From contig CM050656.1 in the NCBI GenBank assembly GCA_027574665.1, positions 3,285,001 to 3,349,000 of the forward strand: a stretch of 64,000 bases of DNA. Direction: 5' to 3'. The DNA comes from Rhynochetos jubatus. Its lineage: Eukaryota > Chordata > Aves > Eurypygiformes > Rhynochetidae. Under the pieces are notes generated by a model. It was not told where the DNA came from. It made no database searches and was given only the letters and a program-made list of their open reading frames with translations. The translations under genes were made by a program, and so were the position numbers. This document shows positions 51,476 through 64,000 of this stretch, piece by piece (the first letter of the stretch is position 1; every line of letters begins with the position of its first letter).

Positions 51476-54400
51476 GTGACAGACAACCATGGTGAGATTT
51501 CCATACAAAGTGTGTAACTTTGGAATCGCCTGCAAGGGTTTAAGTTTGATAAATTTACCTAATTCAGAAGTGTGATGCTCTAACAAAAATATGGAGTTAC
51601 ATAGTCAGTCGCTGAGAAACACAGGTTGTTTTGAAAGTAATATGCGTGGCACGTGCTTTGGGATACTTACGCACATAATTTTGGCAGCCTACAATAACTA
51701 CTTCTCTGACAATGTTGCCCTCATTTGTAAGTGTCACGTTTGAGAAAAGAAAAAGCATTTTAATGCAACAGAAAAATTTGACTTGGGAGCTAATTACTTT
51801 AATTTGATAGAATTTTTGGCTCATCTGCATACTTGACAATTATTTACAACTTAGATTGGTAATTAGAGGTTGGGTCTTATGCTGAAATATTGTAAATAGC
51901 TTTGAAGACATTTGCTGATCCTTCTAACTTTTAGAGGAAATGAATTTATTAGTAGTTAATATGTAAAATATTTGTACTTCTGACCTTTTGTAAAGCATTC
52001 TTTCTATATTTTAAATGATTGGTTGTCAGAATCATTTTCCTCAAAATGAAGTGTGACATTGTAAATAAGCTCTTGAATTAAGCAGCATATTAAATCTATG
52101 TATTCAGTGGCAACCTTTGATAGCTCTCATATATCATGAAGATTTTGTTGGTTCTGCTACATTGCGGCAATGCCATATAGCATTGTGAAAGATAATTTTT
52201 TACACTGAACTCTACAGTTTCTGGACAGTTTCAACATCATTCTTCTGATCTTGACAAAGGATGTTGAGTTAAGCAGGTTAGTATTCATGATTTCTTGCCT
52301 TTTCTTGGTGACTGTGTATGAGAAAGGAACTTCTTTTGCTGGAGGAGCTGACAACCTCTAAACAAATTTTCCTGTGAGGTGGTTGTCAGGTGATTTCTGA
52401 AGACGAGCTTTTTTAATTCAGCTATTCTGCTGATTTTCTTAAGCATTCCTTTGGGGTTTCTCTTTGTCATATTTCTGCATAGTGTCTATACTGGAAGGAA
52501 TCCATGGAATTCTACTGCTGAACTGGGCTAATAGCCAATCAATTAATCATCAATAGCACTTCTATTACGATAAGGTGATGGATGAAATAAATAACAACGT
52601 TGAACTATTTACTAATTCCAGAAGAGTTAAAGTATGGTGCCACCTTGAATTATAACTGACTAGACCCGTATTATCTCTTGAGTTTGTCTTGTATGTCAAT
52701 ACTGCTTAATCTTGTTCTTTGTAATGGGGTACGTCTTAAATAGAAGGACACTGGATGAGTCATAGACATAAAAGAGATCTACAGCTTGCTGGCATGTGAA
52801 ATTCCTCTAATATATATTTTTATGAAACTACCAGCACATTATGTGCTCAGCAGCATAAATAAAAAAGCGTGTTATCCTGACAATTTTACATTTACTACAT
52901 TAGTTAGTAAATGCAGTGGCCACCCTTACTTCCCTATAATAAAAACTGCTGAGCCTTTTCATGAAGGATGATTGCAATTTCCACTGGCCTGTACACCCGG
53001 TGAAAAAACATAACTCATCAAAATCTGAGCTATTTGCTCTTAAGATACAAGAGCGTTTTTCTTGAACACTTGACGTGACATTAACTATTCATGAAACTTG
53101 AGGATGTTCAAACACCGCCTGAGTAAAATTGTTACTACTTTTCAACTTGATTGAGATCTTTTCTGAACCAGACTCTACAGCAGCCAGCAAAATGGCTCCA
53201 CACACGTAAGAAATGCAGAGACCTTCCAGGTCCTGCAGCTGTGAGCTATCGATTTGCTGAAAAGTCGAGTTCCTCCCCCAAAATTGATTCATGATAACTG
53301 CCTCCATTTGGGTCAAAGAGTATTTAACCGCCTGTAAATTTTAATTAAATGATTTGTCACTTTGAACATATAGTTTGTCATCTTGCAGCTAAGCGATGTG
53401 TCTTTAGCAGAGAATGACTCAAGGGGAAGGCATCCGTCTCCTCTGTCACTTCACCCCCCATCAAGGTAATTTGGCTGTTGCGCAGCACGCGAGGCTCCGT
53501 GAAACAGACTGTGCTGCCTATGGATACTTTCATCATGCAAATTATAAAAATATAATTTCTTCCTGTGGTCATTAACATATGCTTAACTTTGAGTAGAACA
53601 AATCCTTTTCTCAGCAGCTTTTAGTGAACCAGGTTTTTTCCATCCCACAACTTTTTCCTTTTCCATGTGCAAATGACACCTGTAGCTGCTCTTACTCAGC
53701 TGCCCAACCAAGTACCTTTCCTGTGCTTAGTTATCTTTACTCACAAGATGTTGATTCTAGCAGAAAGTGAAGAGAAGCTTATAAACCATGTAAACCTGCT
53801 GACTGACTCCAGATCTGATGGTTTATTTTAATGTTGTTTTGTGACTGTACAGCTCTTACCCTACTTTCTGTGTGACTACCTATGGACTCCTCGCTTCAGT
53901 GAATTTAAATAGGTCTTCTGCATGTGCATGTTATACAGCACTGATAAGCATATGAATTTCATATATACCTCCTCTGTCTGAGATAAGGTTTAATCCTTTG
54001 AGGCAGAGAGCCTCTTGCTTGTGCAGAGACACGAGCTGCTGCTTTAAAGCCGTTGCTTTAATTCTGGCAGGGGTCACCAACTGAGAGCTAAGAGAACTTA
54101 ACGAGCGCCATGTAACGTCCATCCACAAAACACGCAGTGCATATAATCTCATCAAGCATTTCTTTTCATTAATTTGCAGATTTTCTTTTTCCCAAAGTAC
54201 TTTCAGATTTCTACCTTTTAACCAAAGGGATTGTGTTAGAAGATGCCATTCAATTTATCTTTATTCGCTGGTCCCTATGATGACTTTTTTGGGTTTTTTC
54301 AGAGGAAGGATTGCAGCAGGAGCTGGTGGGGCTGTTGGGAGGACTTCGAGCTTTTGCAGCTACCTCCTGCATGTGTGAGGAGGAATGAAACCCCTCCAGA

Positions 54401-57400
54401 AGCGGCTTTGGGTTGGCTTTCTGCTGGGGGTCCCCAAACCGCAGGGCTGGTGGGAGCTGCTTTGCAGAGCCCCCTGCACTCTTCGGCTGCTGCTTCTCTG
54501 CAGCTTTTACTGCCGGTGGAGGATTTTGCATGAGGAGGCTTTTTGTGCACCAGCCTTCCCCACCTGCTTTTCAGCTTAATCCAGAGGATTTTGGAGACAT
54601 TATGGCTCAGCTTTGCATATGTTATTACACAGAAGGTTGGGGGTGGGGTGAGTTCCAGCAATACAGTTGAGATTTTAAGGGCGAACTGTGGGAGCTTTAG
54701 GCAGGAAACTCCTGTTAAGACTCACGGCTTTGAAAATCTCTATCAAGTAGTGTAACAGTTTGGAGATAGGAAAAATAAAAATACAGAAGAGTTGGTGCCT
54801 TGGTAGGAGGACCCTTCCCAGTTACTGCTGATTAAGGGTAGGGGACGAGGGCGTGGAGGTCATTGTCCTCAGGACAGCTCTCCCACAGGCTGGACCTTGT
54901 GAGCACCTTCTCCTGCTCAGATGCTCAGTGTAGTGCTGTATTTGTGGGCAGCAATCAGATAAAGTTGGCATCGTGTGTGTCCCCCTGCTCATGAGAGAGC
55001 AGCACACACAGACTGTCACAAGTGTTTCCCAGCCAGCCAATGGCCAATTTCTTTCTGCCATTGATTTTGGCTCAAAATCAGCATTTAGAAAGACAAGACA
55101 GAAAACAGTGCGTGGCACTTGGCAGGAATGTTAGCAACTTTCAAAAGTACTTATGGATGTCATATTCTTAAAAAAACAGTAGCAGAAGGGGAAATGATAT
55201 ATATTTCCCTCCAGGTAGTGGGTAAGTTCTGGCAGTCAGTGATGAAAGCTTTTCACCTTTCCCTTTTTCTGACTTCTCTGGGAATTAAGGGTGCTCCTTT
55301 CGAATGTATACCCTCTGCCATGCCTGTCTAAGGAGCTGTACTTTTGGGGAGAGATGGATGCCTTTAGAACAGCCTCTGAAAGTCTTGAAGACATGTGGCA
55401 AAAAGATATGTTTTGCTGCAAAACCAATTAATTTTTTTCCTGGTTTGTGCTGTGTATAACCCTTCACTGCTAAAACCCTTTGAGTTTCTACAGAAGGATC
55501 TTTCTGAATAATTGAATGAGACCTGGATAGTGATAATCTGCTCTTATCAGGCTGAGTATTTCTACCTTCTTCAAAGGCAGCTCCTTCTTCGTTTAAAATG
55601 AAACACTAAATGGGACTGTACATTGCGGAGGGGCGGGGCATAGAAGACTGTAGGTATGGAAACCTTACAAACAACATTGCGAGCATTGCTTATTCCTGAA
55701 ACATCTCTATAACCTGAGTGCTTTGCTTTGACAATTTACTGCAGACTATTCAAATTACTTGCTGTTTTCCTATTATAAAATCCATACCCTGTTCATTCAA
55801 GTGAACATGCTCTCGAGCTTTCAAACCCGAGTTGGTCTCTGAATTGCTTCAGTTTGGCAGAAAACTCACTCAATGCAGTTTTATATACTGTACTTGTTGA
55901 ATAAGGAGGCTGAATGGCAGGCAATCATTTCTCTTGCAATCAGAGATATTAAGAAGGATAAGTTCTATCTTTTTTTTTTCTTCAGAGAAGCATCCCTGTC
56001 ATTGTGGAATATGATTGAGAGAGAAATGCAAGCTGAGTCATGTACCTTGAAAATGAGAAGAACGTACAAAAGATGTCAAGGTCAATCGCTTTGTCTTGGT
56101 GTTTGGAACGACAGGCATGACTGAATATCCCAGCATCACCCAACGTTGCCGATCGCAACGTGGTACAGTATGGCGGCAGGTGAGTGGGAGGGAGCAGGCT
56201 GCCACTCATCCATCAGGTTAGTCTGCTGCTACCCAATGCCCAAGGCTTTGTCTCAGGAAAATGTCTGACTCAGAAGTTGGTAAAATATTTTGCAAAAATT
56301 TCATCTTAATGAAAATAATCTTTAAAACTGTAACCAGATGGCTCTATAGTTTTTTGTGGCACTGTAAGATTTGGAGACTCAGTTAAAATCTGGACTTAAT
56401 GAAAATGATGTATAGGAACAGATGTCAAAACACAGGAACAACTACAAAGTAAATTTTCATTGTAAACTTTAGTGGATTAATGGAATAGCATACGGTAAAT
56501 TGGGCCTGAGTTCTTAACGTGTTTCCTTCCACCTGTATAGTATGTCCTAAGTAGGTGTGAGGCTCCTATGAAGACTTGCTGCTCAGAGATACAAACTTTT
56601 GTTACTGCCACGCTCACACAGAGGATTGCCCTATATCCTTGAGAAGCAATTGTTTATTTTCAAATTTTGGTATTTGAGTCATAAATTCTCATTAATAGCT
56701 GGGCCTGGAAGAAAGCTAAGGTCACGGTGTAGCAGGACACTGCATGTGTCTTGAGTCTGTAACATAAAATACGTAGCCTGGACTCTGAGGTCTGGGTGCA
56801 GCTCTGAGCAAACCATCTCTGTTTTATTCATCACTCTCAACTCCCCAAGCGGACGATCTCTGCTCATAATCAAAGTCTGTTTCAGCCACCCTGAATATCC
56901 AGGGGCAGCTGCATTGCCCTCACCAGTGTATTTGTGCCTTCAAAGGCATTTCCCACTCTGAGGAAGGTCCACCTTCAGTAACTGTGGAGTCCTGCACAAA
57001 AGCAAGCTAAAACCAAGGACATGGGCTTGCCCCAGCTATCAGGTTTTTACCTACACATTTTTATTCTATTTTCTTTAACCCAGAAGAGACTATTGGAAGA
57101 AAAACACATCATACTGTCTTTCTTGGGTTGCCTGATGGCATGCTTAAGATCTCATCTGGAAAATTTAAAGAAGTTAAAAACCTGTTTTGGTAGACTGAGC
57201 CTTGCGATTAGTATTTAGTAAGGAAAGATACAGATGCGAAAACATGCCTGTGAACATTAGATTCAGAATAAGGGAATGGCTGATCCTGTATCATCTCTGG
57301 ATGTCAGTTTACATCCCTAGCTGGAGGTACTGCTGGCAACTGCATCAAAATGTCCATGTTGCATAGATGCTCTAGATGCAGCTGGCAAGAAACTGAAATT

Positions 57401-60400
57401 TCCATTTGGTGAGAAATTCAGACAGTGAAAAGACAAGAAAAGAAGTGTTGCCTGGAATGAGACGGGTAGCCTGGAAGGAAGCCAGTATTTTTTTTTCCAC
57501 TCAAAACTCAACAGGCTTTTATTTGAATTTCTTTAAAACTGACATATTCACGGAGATTTCAAATAGGCATTTTCTGACAAGTCCCCTATTCCCCCAAGCC
57601 TTCCCTTCCTTAACAACCCAAGTTTGTCAGATCCTTTCCAACCAGCTGTAGCTGTGGGCTCTTTTATATTCTGTGCAGAGTTGGGACCCTCCCTGAAGTT
57701 ATAGATACGTAATTATATATACATTTTAAATTTCTGCACATGGTGACACATCTCATCTAGATGGATATATGCATATTTATTCCTGTAAGAATTACTGTAG
57801 TCAGCCAATTCTGGCTGATAAAACCTTCACATAAAACATACTCTTATGTGATAAATAAAAACAAAGACTGCTCTCTTTCTGCTAATGAATCACATTCTGG
57901 AATCTCCTGCTTCTCTGTTCTCAATCAGAACATGTCACTATACGCAGTCTTTTAGAGCAGCTTTACCATGTCTTGCAGCATCGCAGGCTGGAAGATTTGC
58001 ACTGTGCACCTCCTGTGCCCTTTCAGAACTGGGCCAGGACTGCAGCCTGGCACTGCTGCCTGCATACACAGCACACTACACTGCTGCAAGAACACCCCGA
58101 CACATGGCTTCGGTCGCATTTCAGATTAGCCTGAATGGAGTCACACTTACAAGCTAGATATACAAATGTCTGATTTCCTGGCATCCTTTGGGAGCATAGG
58201 CCTAAATCACGTCTGTGGACAAAGCACAAAATTTAGATATATGGATCGCTACCCCCAGCCTGCCTTCAGAGCAGACATTTCCAACCTCTTCTCCTCGGCA
58301 CCGTCCCGGGGAGTCTGTCTCCTGCCTTTACGGTACCGGGTACCAGCGCGTGACTGAGGTGGGGAGAAGTCTTGAGGACATGGACCGAGACAGTCACGCA
58401 TTTTATCTATATTAAGAGTTAATAAACACTTGCCAAAGCTATAAAGGACAATACCTATCTTTTAAAAATCCATTAACTGTGGGAAGTGAGCGCTGTGCTG
58501 AAAAAGCTTTCCCTGGGTCTCAGAGGTGTGCTGGTTCCCATGCTGTAGTTCCTACGTTTACATACAACAAACACTGATGCCGTTTACAATACATAAACAA
58601 TTTTGTATAACGATAAACCATCAACCACACAGATCCCTTGGAGCCGAAAAATTACGTACAGCTGTGAGCCAGAAACGCGGAGGAGCCTCGGGGTCAGCCT
58701 GCCAAGGGAACGTCGAGACATGGCTCATCACTCAGCATCAGAAATGCTTGGGCAGGAGAAAACATCAACACCAAAGCAGCAAGAGGTAATAAGTTAAGCA
58801 TCTCTCTCTGCCTTCCACATCCTCTACCTTTTTCGTAGACTACAGAAATCATTTCACAGATGTCCCTGCACTGCTTTGCTGGCATTTCCCAAGAGCACTT
58901 CTTGGTTAAAATGTGAAATTCCAGTAAACTGATCAATGTATTATATTCAGAAATATTCAGGCATTCTCATTTTTGTGTGAAACCCTGGATTTTGTTGGTT
59001 AAACAAACTGGTGAGTGTCAGAGCAGCTTCTACTCTTAAGTGGGCTTCTCACATTTGGGGAAAAACTCATTAAAATTGAAATCCCCCATGACAGAAGGCA
59101 TGTAGGCAATTCAGTATCAGAAAATATATTCCTGCATTTTACATACTGGTTTAAAGAGTAGGAATCAATGGACTAAAAATGACCTATTTTGAATCCTATT
59201 TTGATTCTGATAGAAAGCAGCTCTTTTGATTTTATATGATGCATCTATTCAGGAAGCAGCAAATAATATACTTATGATTTACTGTGTTCAAACAGTCTTC
59301 TGAAATGGTGCGGTCTTTAAGTATTGCAGAATGTCACTGAGCACACACTGTGAGTTACCTGAAATGTGCATTTTACTTAAACAGAAACATTTACTTAATT
59401 CCACAGATTTTACTTGGAGGATGCAGAATGACTTAGGAACGTAAAGTTCACTTGTTTGTAACAGTAGATGAATGTAATACCGTAAAGGCAGGTGTTTCCG
59501 GTATATAATGCTGAGCGTTCCCGGTTTAAGAAGCTGCCTAGGTCTGCTGCATGTTCCTACAGTAACACATTACACACTGGATAAAGGGTGCACAGGCGTA
59601 ATGCCTGGTGAATATATAAACCGATATTTTTCCAGCAGAGAGCTCTGCGCTGGAATTTCACATCAGCCTGGAGCTTTGAAATGCAACAGAAGTGCCTATA
59701 ATACGTGATGAACATAAAACTTGAAAATAATTAACAAATAAGACCAATATATTAGTCTTTTTTCTTTAGAGAGTGTTTACCTGTTTGGTTCCCACCTACT
59801 CATAGCAAGTCTTGGTAACCTTATCCATGCCTTTAGATCTGTTACCTGGCACAAGAGAACCTAGGGTGTTCTTCTGCTGGCTGTTGGAGGGTGATTCAAC
59901 CATCAGACGAAGGAGATGGCAGCCTGGGATACCCTGCCCTTCTTACTAGGGATGGGTTATCTGGGAAGCAGTGAAGTGGCCACCAAGACTCAAAAGCTCT
60001 TTGAACAAACAGATCTCTGTTTCTAATGTGATCTAGAAGTTAAACCTGCAATGGTCCAGGATCTGTTATCCTAGATCTTCATCATCTTTTTGTACTACTT
60101 TAGTTTTTTGGAAGAAATTCCACAAACTGGAAGAAGAAAGAATACAGTTAGAGTGTTGGCTGACGAAGATGAACGACCGGCTGTTTCTCAAGGCTGTTCA
60201 TCCCCCGCTGCCTCAGGGTTCATCTCCACTCCAGTATTTGTTGTACCAATGTGTCTCCTGCCCACACGCAGGAATCTCTAGCTCAAGGTACGTGGTGCTT
60301 TCATCACATAAAGACAAGATAAATGGCAAGAAAGAACGCCGTAAATTCTAAGTTTCAGAGTCCAACCCTGTAGATTTTCCTTATGCAAATCATTTACTGA

Positions 60401-62880
60401 TTAAAATGGGAATTGCAACTGCCTAAGAAGAGGAAGAAATGGGAGAGTTGACATGTTTCTTATGAAAGAAATAGAGCCTGCTTGAAATGAGGTATTATTT
60501 GGTATTCTGGCATATTAAACATATTAGATATGCAGTAAGGCATTGTAGAGAGAAGTAACTGAGGTTCAAGGAGTTGACCAACCTGCCCAGAGTGCTCATT
60601 TAAACATACGCTTTTGTTCCTGGGAAAATTAAATAAGTTCAAGTCCTTCTCTCTCCAACTCCAATTTTTCTAGAAATGCCTCATAACATGTGAAATCATT
60701 AATTAAAGAATATTCCTCAACTATTCTCTCTGACCTGTCACTGTTACTTATTTAGTCAGCGTTAAGAATTCAGCAGCGTCTTCAAAGGCTTTGCAAGACA
60801 CCACCTGTGAACTAATTATGCTAAAGGATGGAAGATTTGTAACTAACTACAGCTCCGGGCAATGCCTGACAAAATAGATACCAACAGTGGCCCCAATTTT
60901 TTAACTTTTGCAGTTAATTCTACATGCTTTAAGCATTGTCACTTAAAATTGAGAAAGTAAACTCCCAAAAGTAAAAAAGGGGCTGCAGCAGAGGAATGCA
61001 CAAGTACATCACCACGTCTCTCAAACACAGTGTTGGTTTTGCCTCACTTATAAATGGTTTTTCTCCTATTGTTTGGAACTGTAAGGAATCTTTAAGGATT
61101 GTTTTTTCTTTAATCAAAATGTTTTTTATAGGTAATCACTGAAAGACATTTTGGGGATGTTGTCACAGGGCTTATGACCATCTAGAAAATGTCACTAAAC
61201 TCCCATGGTGAAATTCTACACGTGCATTTTATTTATAACTTTTAACAACAGAAGGTCAAAAGAGTTTATTAGAGTAATTATACTGACTATGACAAGAAAA
61301 ATTGGTGAGATGATATCAGTACATCAAAAGACCTTTCAATGCTGACAGAGCTTGCACACTGTCAGAGGAGCAGAAAACGTTGGATGACCATCATCAGTGC
61401 AGTACTTCACTTGTTTAATTGGGACTAACCAGTATTTGGCTATCTAGTGCTTAAGCAACATTGAGAAGATAGATGGCTGATAAGTGACCTGTAGGAATCA
61501 GAAGCAGCAGCAACTCCAGGATTAAACATTTTAAAATGTCAGTGACATTCTCCTTTTACTCTACACCTTCCACATAAAAAAATAAATATGCATATACTTA
61601 TATACGCTAATAGCAAAAGATTTTTCAAAGAGGTTTTGCGAATAGGATGATTAATGTGTATTCAGAGCTGGACTAAAATCTCAACAGAAGGTGGTTTCAA
61701 GGTCTACAGGATTACTACAGATTATTCACTTTCTACAAAAAGTAACTTTGTAGTTTGGGCGTTAAGAAAGATCCTGCAATGCTCTACCTGTGATGATAAT
61801 GTTGAAGATCCTGTCAGCCATCTACCTTGATTTAAGGGAGATCCTTGGCCTGAAATTCTCCCTCATCTATCTGCAGTTAAGTATTGACTCAGTTTTGGTT
61901 TTTTTCATGACCTTTAGCTTGATATTGAAACATTGGAGGAGGATCTGTCTCCTTCTAGGAGCAAAACCTTCTCCACTGAAGCTGCAATGAAACAAAGTTG
62001 TAAATGACAGTAGTAATTAACCAACTGGCTGCAAAGCCTAGATTAAGTAAGTAGGAGGCTGATGCTCTGTATTCTGACTCATGCAAGACACGAGGGAAAA
62101 TGAGTTTCTACAGGATTATCCATGTTTTTTTATTCCTGTCACTGCATGAGGGAAAGCAGGGCAGACGGACAGAGATCCAACGGGCGCTGCTGGCTAAAAC
62201 CTCCTGAGCTGACTTAACAAAGGCACAAATCTTATTGTACTGTCATAAGCAGCCATGGACAAATAAATGGGGTCTTCTGCCACCGTCTCCCACCCTAACC
62301 AACTTTCTTCTCTGCTGATGCTGCAACATGAGGACGCAGTTTCTGACACTCTGGAAACTTTTCAATTGCCTCTGCAGCTGTATAACTTCATAGCAATAGT
62401 TGATGGTATTATCTAGCTATTTACCAGACTAAAATTAGAAAAGTAGAGGGACTATGGCAGCGTTATTTAATTATGTAAGGTAAACAGAACATTTCAATGG
62501 CAATGTCACTGCTGATACCAGTGCTGATTTCCAGGAGGAAGGACTCAGTCCTAGATTTTTATCCATTTTGAGAGCTTTTCTTAAAAAAAAACCAACCCTT
62601 CCTGTTGTCTTTCAGTGGAACAGATGTTGTTTTTCATCTGCAAACTGAGCTCAGAGTCCTTTCCTCAGTCATTTAAAGTTGGATTACCTCATGTAGTTTC
62701 ATAGTTATTGCAACTTTAGCTTCTCCTAAATTTTCTCTCTGTTGTGTTCAAAGGCTTTCATATTCTCAGTTTCATACTGTACTTTGGAACAGAACTCTCT
62801 ATTTAACACCATGCTCTCAGTATTAAGGCAGGCATCGTTATAAAACAACGCTATTCATTTCTATTCACCCAGCTCCATCC

Positions 62881-62929
62881 TGCTCCCAAAAAATACATAT
62901 GATTTTGCTCCCAAAAATACATATAATTT
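62881..62929. repeat. Two-copy ~25-bp tandem duplication
   Basis: TGCTCCCAAAAAATACATAT plus GATTT (62881-62905) is followed by a 24-bp copy with one A fewer and G to A (62906-62929). A recent slippage-type duplication. Confidence 0.9.
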
Positions 62930-63251
62930 GTCTTGGATATCTGCAGGCAACAAGAATTCAAAAACGTCTCAAAGCTATAGTACTTGAACATCTATTTTTT
63001 AAACTAAGAAAAGACTATGCTTCTGAGTTGCAGTGCTTACCTAGGGAGATTAAAACCCAAACTGTTCCTACAGTCCATTCCAACCGTAACTACAGAGCAC
63101 ACACCGTCATTCACTGAACAGAGCTTGGAATAGTATCAGGCTAAGGGGACTTTTTAACCAATCACAAAACCCAGCATTAAACGACACATAGACTGAGGTT
63201 CTCCTATCACTACTTTGCACGACTCTTTTCTTCTTCCTGGCTTCCCTTAGC

Positions 63252-63260
63252 TATAAAAAT
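63252..63260 (+). promoter_or_regulatory. TATA-like box upstream of CpG-rich block
   Basis: TATAAAAAT preceded by AGC, a good TATA consensus in an AT-rich background where such words also occur by chance. It is listed because about 100 bp downstream begins a CpG-rich block with an ORF and a splice donor. A start site would be expected near 63,280-63,290. Confidence 0.3.
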
Positions 63261-63279
63261 AATTTCTTAGCTTATTTTC

Positions 63280-63649
63280 AACTGCTTGGTAGTCAAAAGC
63301 AGCTGTGAAAAATCACAAGGATAGAAACTTTTATTACCAACACTATCTGCTTTTTGCAGGTTACGTCCATCCCTCCCCTCCCACTCGTTCCGCTGTGTTT
63401 TGTGAGGAACGATGGTCGTGCATAAACGGCTCAGTCGCTTTCGTGAATGGCTTTGCGCTGCAGACACAGCCGACCCTCCGCATGCAAAAGAGACAGAGCG
63501 CTTTGGACAACTCTCTGCCGAAGAAGGGCAGGCGGAAGGCAGGCAGGCAGCCCTGCGCACAGCGAGCATCTCGGCAGAGGACACTGGAGATATTGCCCTT
63601 TCATTAAAAGCACCAAAGATTTGCACAACTGTCTTCCTACTCCTGTAAG
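63280..63649 (+). other. Candidate plus-strand first exon (unrecognised transcript)
   Basis: Possible 5' exon antisense to NEGR1, inside its last intron. Seen: 17 CpGs between 63361 and 63580, far above the surrounding density; a TATA-like word 30 bp upstream of the assumed start; and a perfect splice donor, AAG followed by GTGAGT, at 63649/63650. The exon start is assumed. No known gene family recognised. Such a structure fits a spliced lncRNA or microprotein gene, or a promoter-like enhancer. Confidence 0.35.
63412..63648 (+). CDS. Hypothetical 78-residue ORF in CpG-rich block
   Basis: Opens with ATG in strong Kozak context (A at -3, G at +4) and runs 78 codons to a TAA lying one base before the GTGAGT donor. 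It spans the whole CpG-rich block. The product starts MVVHKRLSRFREWLCAADTA, is rich in Ala, Glu and Arg, and ends with a short hydrophobic stretch (CTTVFLLL). I recognise no domain. Two other plus frames and two minus frames are also open across the same DNA, as expected for stop-poor GC-rich sequence, so coding status is doubtful. Using the overlapping donor GTAAGG (63645) would remove the stop codon and keep the frame open into another exon. Confidence 0.2.
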   Translation: MVVHKRLSRFREWLCAADTADPPHAKETERFGQLSAEEGQAEGRQAALRTASISAEDTGDIALSLKAPKICTTVFLLL

Positions 63650-63655
63650 GTGAGT
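63650..63655 (+). other. Consensus 5' splice donor GTGAGT
   Basis: CTGTAAG|GTGAGT matches the donor consensus at all key positions, and the overlapping GTAAGG five bases earlier gives an alternative. Position after the CpG-rich block supports a first exon, but the acceptor would lie outside the window. Confidence 0.4.
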
Positions 63656-64000
63656 GGATCAGGCTGCCGCCTAGTTTTTCATTTGTAATTCTATGTTAAA
63701 TCTACGTTTTTAACCAGGGAGTGGGTTACCGCAATCTCTATGGCTTTCTGGCACAGTCATCTTTACCTTTTCATTGTAATACAGAAACAAAAGTATAATT
63801 CACGTGTAGGTTTTGCTAGAGGAAAATTCTAGTTGTGTTTGTCTCTCAGATGATCGTGATAACGCTTCCCAGAATCCTCCTTGCGGGATACCTGACCACT
63901 GCACATCTTATCACATCATACACATGGAAGTAATATCAACCTGTTGGGGTCTGTAGCTGCATCCCGGGGAAGGTGTTTGATGTAGAGCCATGGGAGGTAA
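63656..64000. other. Right edge, non-coding
   Basis: Intronic for NEGR1 and possibly intronic for the candidate plus-strand transcript. No gene or repeat recognised. Confidence 0.5.

Larger units (their letters stand above)
50499..63251 (-). other. NEGR1: NEGR1 last intron, right part
   Basis: Intronic, AT-rich, with no NEGR1 exon recognised. Local structures: two consecutive hairpins at 51427-51475 and a 25-bp tandem duplication at 62881-62929. The overlapping frames near 54243-54755 come from a locally GC-richer patch and lack domains. Nothing else distinctive was seen. Confidence 0.7.

Noticed and set aside
54243-54755. Cluster of overlapping 64-120 codon frames on both strands
   Set aside because: All frames are open at once because the patch is GC-rich and stop-poor. 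There is no domain, no codon bias evidence and no splice sites that fit.

Overview
The window looks like sauropsid DNA, most likely from a bird. It carries several 5'-truncated CR1 LINE fragments with the avian-type 3' end ('cttccaacc...attctatgattc'). It also holds one unmistakable vertebrate coding exon: the 3'-terminal exon of NEGR1 (neuronal growth regulator 1, kilon; called neurotractin in chick), on the minus strand. The rest is AT-rich non-coding sequence with short simple repeats. I see no bacterial genes, operons, CRISPR arrays or intact transposase genes. Open frames of 60-185 codons are scattered evenly on both strands at chance density. The two longest (185 and 174 codons) begin at non-ATG codons.

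Layout. Positions 1 to about 34,800 lie downstream of the NEGR1 stop codon. This is mostly featureless intergenic-type sequence with four CR1 fragments, simple repeats and several small perfect inverted or tandem repeats. At about 8.55-8.75 kb there is a convincing minus-strand polyadenylation region, with a plus-strand AATAAA facing it. Positions 36,773-36,897 (minus) are the last NEGR1 coding exon. It encodes the hydrophobic GPI-attachment tail, has a textbook 3' splice site on its upstream side, and its 3' UTR runs toward lower coordinates. From 36,898 to 64,000 is the last NEGR1 intron, still open at the window edge; I did not find the preceding exon (end of the third Ig domain). This intron contains one CR1 fragment and, near its right end, a CpG-rich plus-strand block. 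That block has a TATA-like box, an ATG in strong Kozak context opening a 78-codon ORF, and a perfect GTGAGT splice donor right after the stop codon.

Biology. NEGR1 is an IgLON-family, GPI-anchored neuronal cell-adhesion protein. Members of this family usually sit in very large genes with long introns and sparse neighbourhoods, which fits this window. The observations most worth following up are the candidate plus-strand promoter/first exon inside the NEGR1 intron (63.25-63.66 kb), the orphan minus-strand polyadenylation site 28 kb beyond the NEGR1 stop (a very long 3' UTR isoform or a separate transcript), a pair of homeodomain-type palindromes at 22.1-22.5 kb, and several small perfect hairpins. 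No clearly new biological system is evident.
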